Positions 63,712 to 64,000 of a stretch of 64,000 nt of DNA are shown here, piece by piece; the first letter of the stretch is position 1; every line of letters begins with the position of its first letter. Position numbers and translations under genes: made by a program. The notes under the pieces were generated by a model. That model was not told where the DNA came from and did not search any database. It was given only the letters and a program-made list of their open reading frames with translations. Location of the stretch: NCBI RefSeq assembly GCF_007991635.1, contig NZ_BJYS01000019.1:1-64000 (forward strand), given 5' to 3'. Origin of the DNA: Adhaeribacter aerolatus. GTDB taxonomy: Bacteria > Bacteroidota > Bacteroidia > Cytophagales > Hymenobacteraceae.

Positions 63712-63912
63712 TATAAAATGCTTATAAAATAAACAAACAGATTTATAGGGCTTTAGCTTAAAAATAATAAAGTTTAGCATGAGGGTTCAGGAAGCTGGTA
63801 GTTATAAAGGTGCTCATGAGAAATACTGCTCCAGTGAGCAAAAATTTTGTAAATTCTTTTATAAATATTAGATTTTACCTTTATTATTAATCTCAAATTA
63901 GAATGTGATTAC

Positions 63913-64000
63913 ATGGTAGAAGATTTTGAGGAAGCGCCGGCTTCGGATGAACAGATCCTGGTGAACAAAGGAATATTAGAAGAAATGCTTTTGTATATTC
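63913..64000 (+). CDS. N-terminal start of a gene cut by the window edge
   Basis: ATG at 63913, then VEDFEEAPASDEQILVNKGI and more acidic residues (LEEMLLYI), open to the end. No signal peptide is visible in the first 29 residues. The family cannot be told. Confidence 0.4.
   Translation, partial: MVEDFEEAPASDEQILVNKGILEEMLLYI

Overview
The window looks like chromosomal DNA from a member of the Bacteroidota, most likely order Cytophagales, family Hymenobacteraceae (an Adhaeribacter- or Rufibacter-like organism). The evidence is gene content: two TonB receptors with N-terminal carboxypeptidase-like domains, a Bacteroidota-type putative porin, DUF4159, DUF1080 and DUF2279 proteins, and the run groEL-groES-secG-lptE-sigma54 activator-miaB. 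A few upstream regions carry the Bacteroidota -7 element TAnnTTTG. This placement rests on recognition of families, not on a database search.

Layout. Positions 1-2.7 kb are AT-rich, with unrelated plus-strand genes (gene tail, sulfotransferase, broken thioredoxin-like gene, VOC protein). Positions 2.7-26 kb are mostly housekeeping: a methyltransferase, rsmE, a POT peptide transporter, groEL/groES, the secG-to-miaB cluster, pabB, a zinc-ribbon coiled-coil protein with a NIF3-type protein, lpxK, a porin, miaE and an FtsX-type permease. Positions 25.7-34.8 kb hold a GH1-like glycosidase, two TonB receptors, a frameshifted YdeI-family gene, a double-GNAT protein and a repeat-rich spacer. Positions 34.9-40.8 kb hold a MarR regulator and then the most striking group: a leaderless subtilisin-like protease, a metallophosphoesterase and a CHAT (caspase-like) protease, all on the plus strand. 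Positions 40.8-46 kb are gene-poor, with a triple-PAS histidine kinase, a small unknown protein and a PF03640-type lipoprotein. Positions 46-52 kb hold DUF1080, NUDIX, a Kef-type antiporter and an alpha-glucan phosphorylase relative with Thr in place of the PLP lysine. Positions 52.4-60.5 kb are a Cus/Czc-type metal efflux operon with two adaptors, a TolC protein, an RND pump split into two ORFs, and three proteins with the same Cys/His/Met-rich metal-binding motif. The right end has DUF2279 and PhyH-type genes and a partial gene.

How the genes fit together. The metal operon forms one envelope-spanning exporter. The secG, lptE, lpxK, porin and TonB genes serve envelope biogenesis and uptake. 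MiaB and MiaE act on the same tRNA adenine. The best candidate for an undescribed system is the protease-phosphoesterase-CHAT group at 35692-40761: all three carry complete catalytic motifs and none has an obvious signal peptide. A conflict or regulated-proteolysis role is an inference. I saw no tRNA, rRNA, CRISPR array, prophage or transposase.
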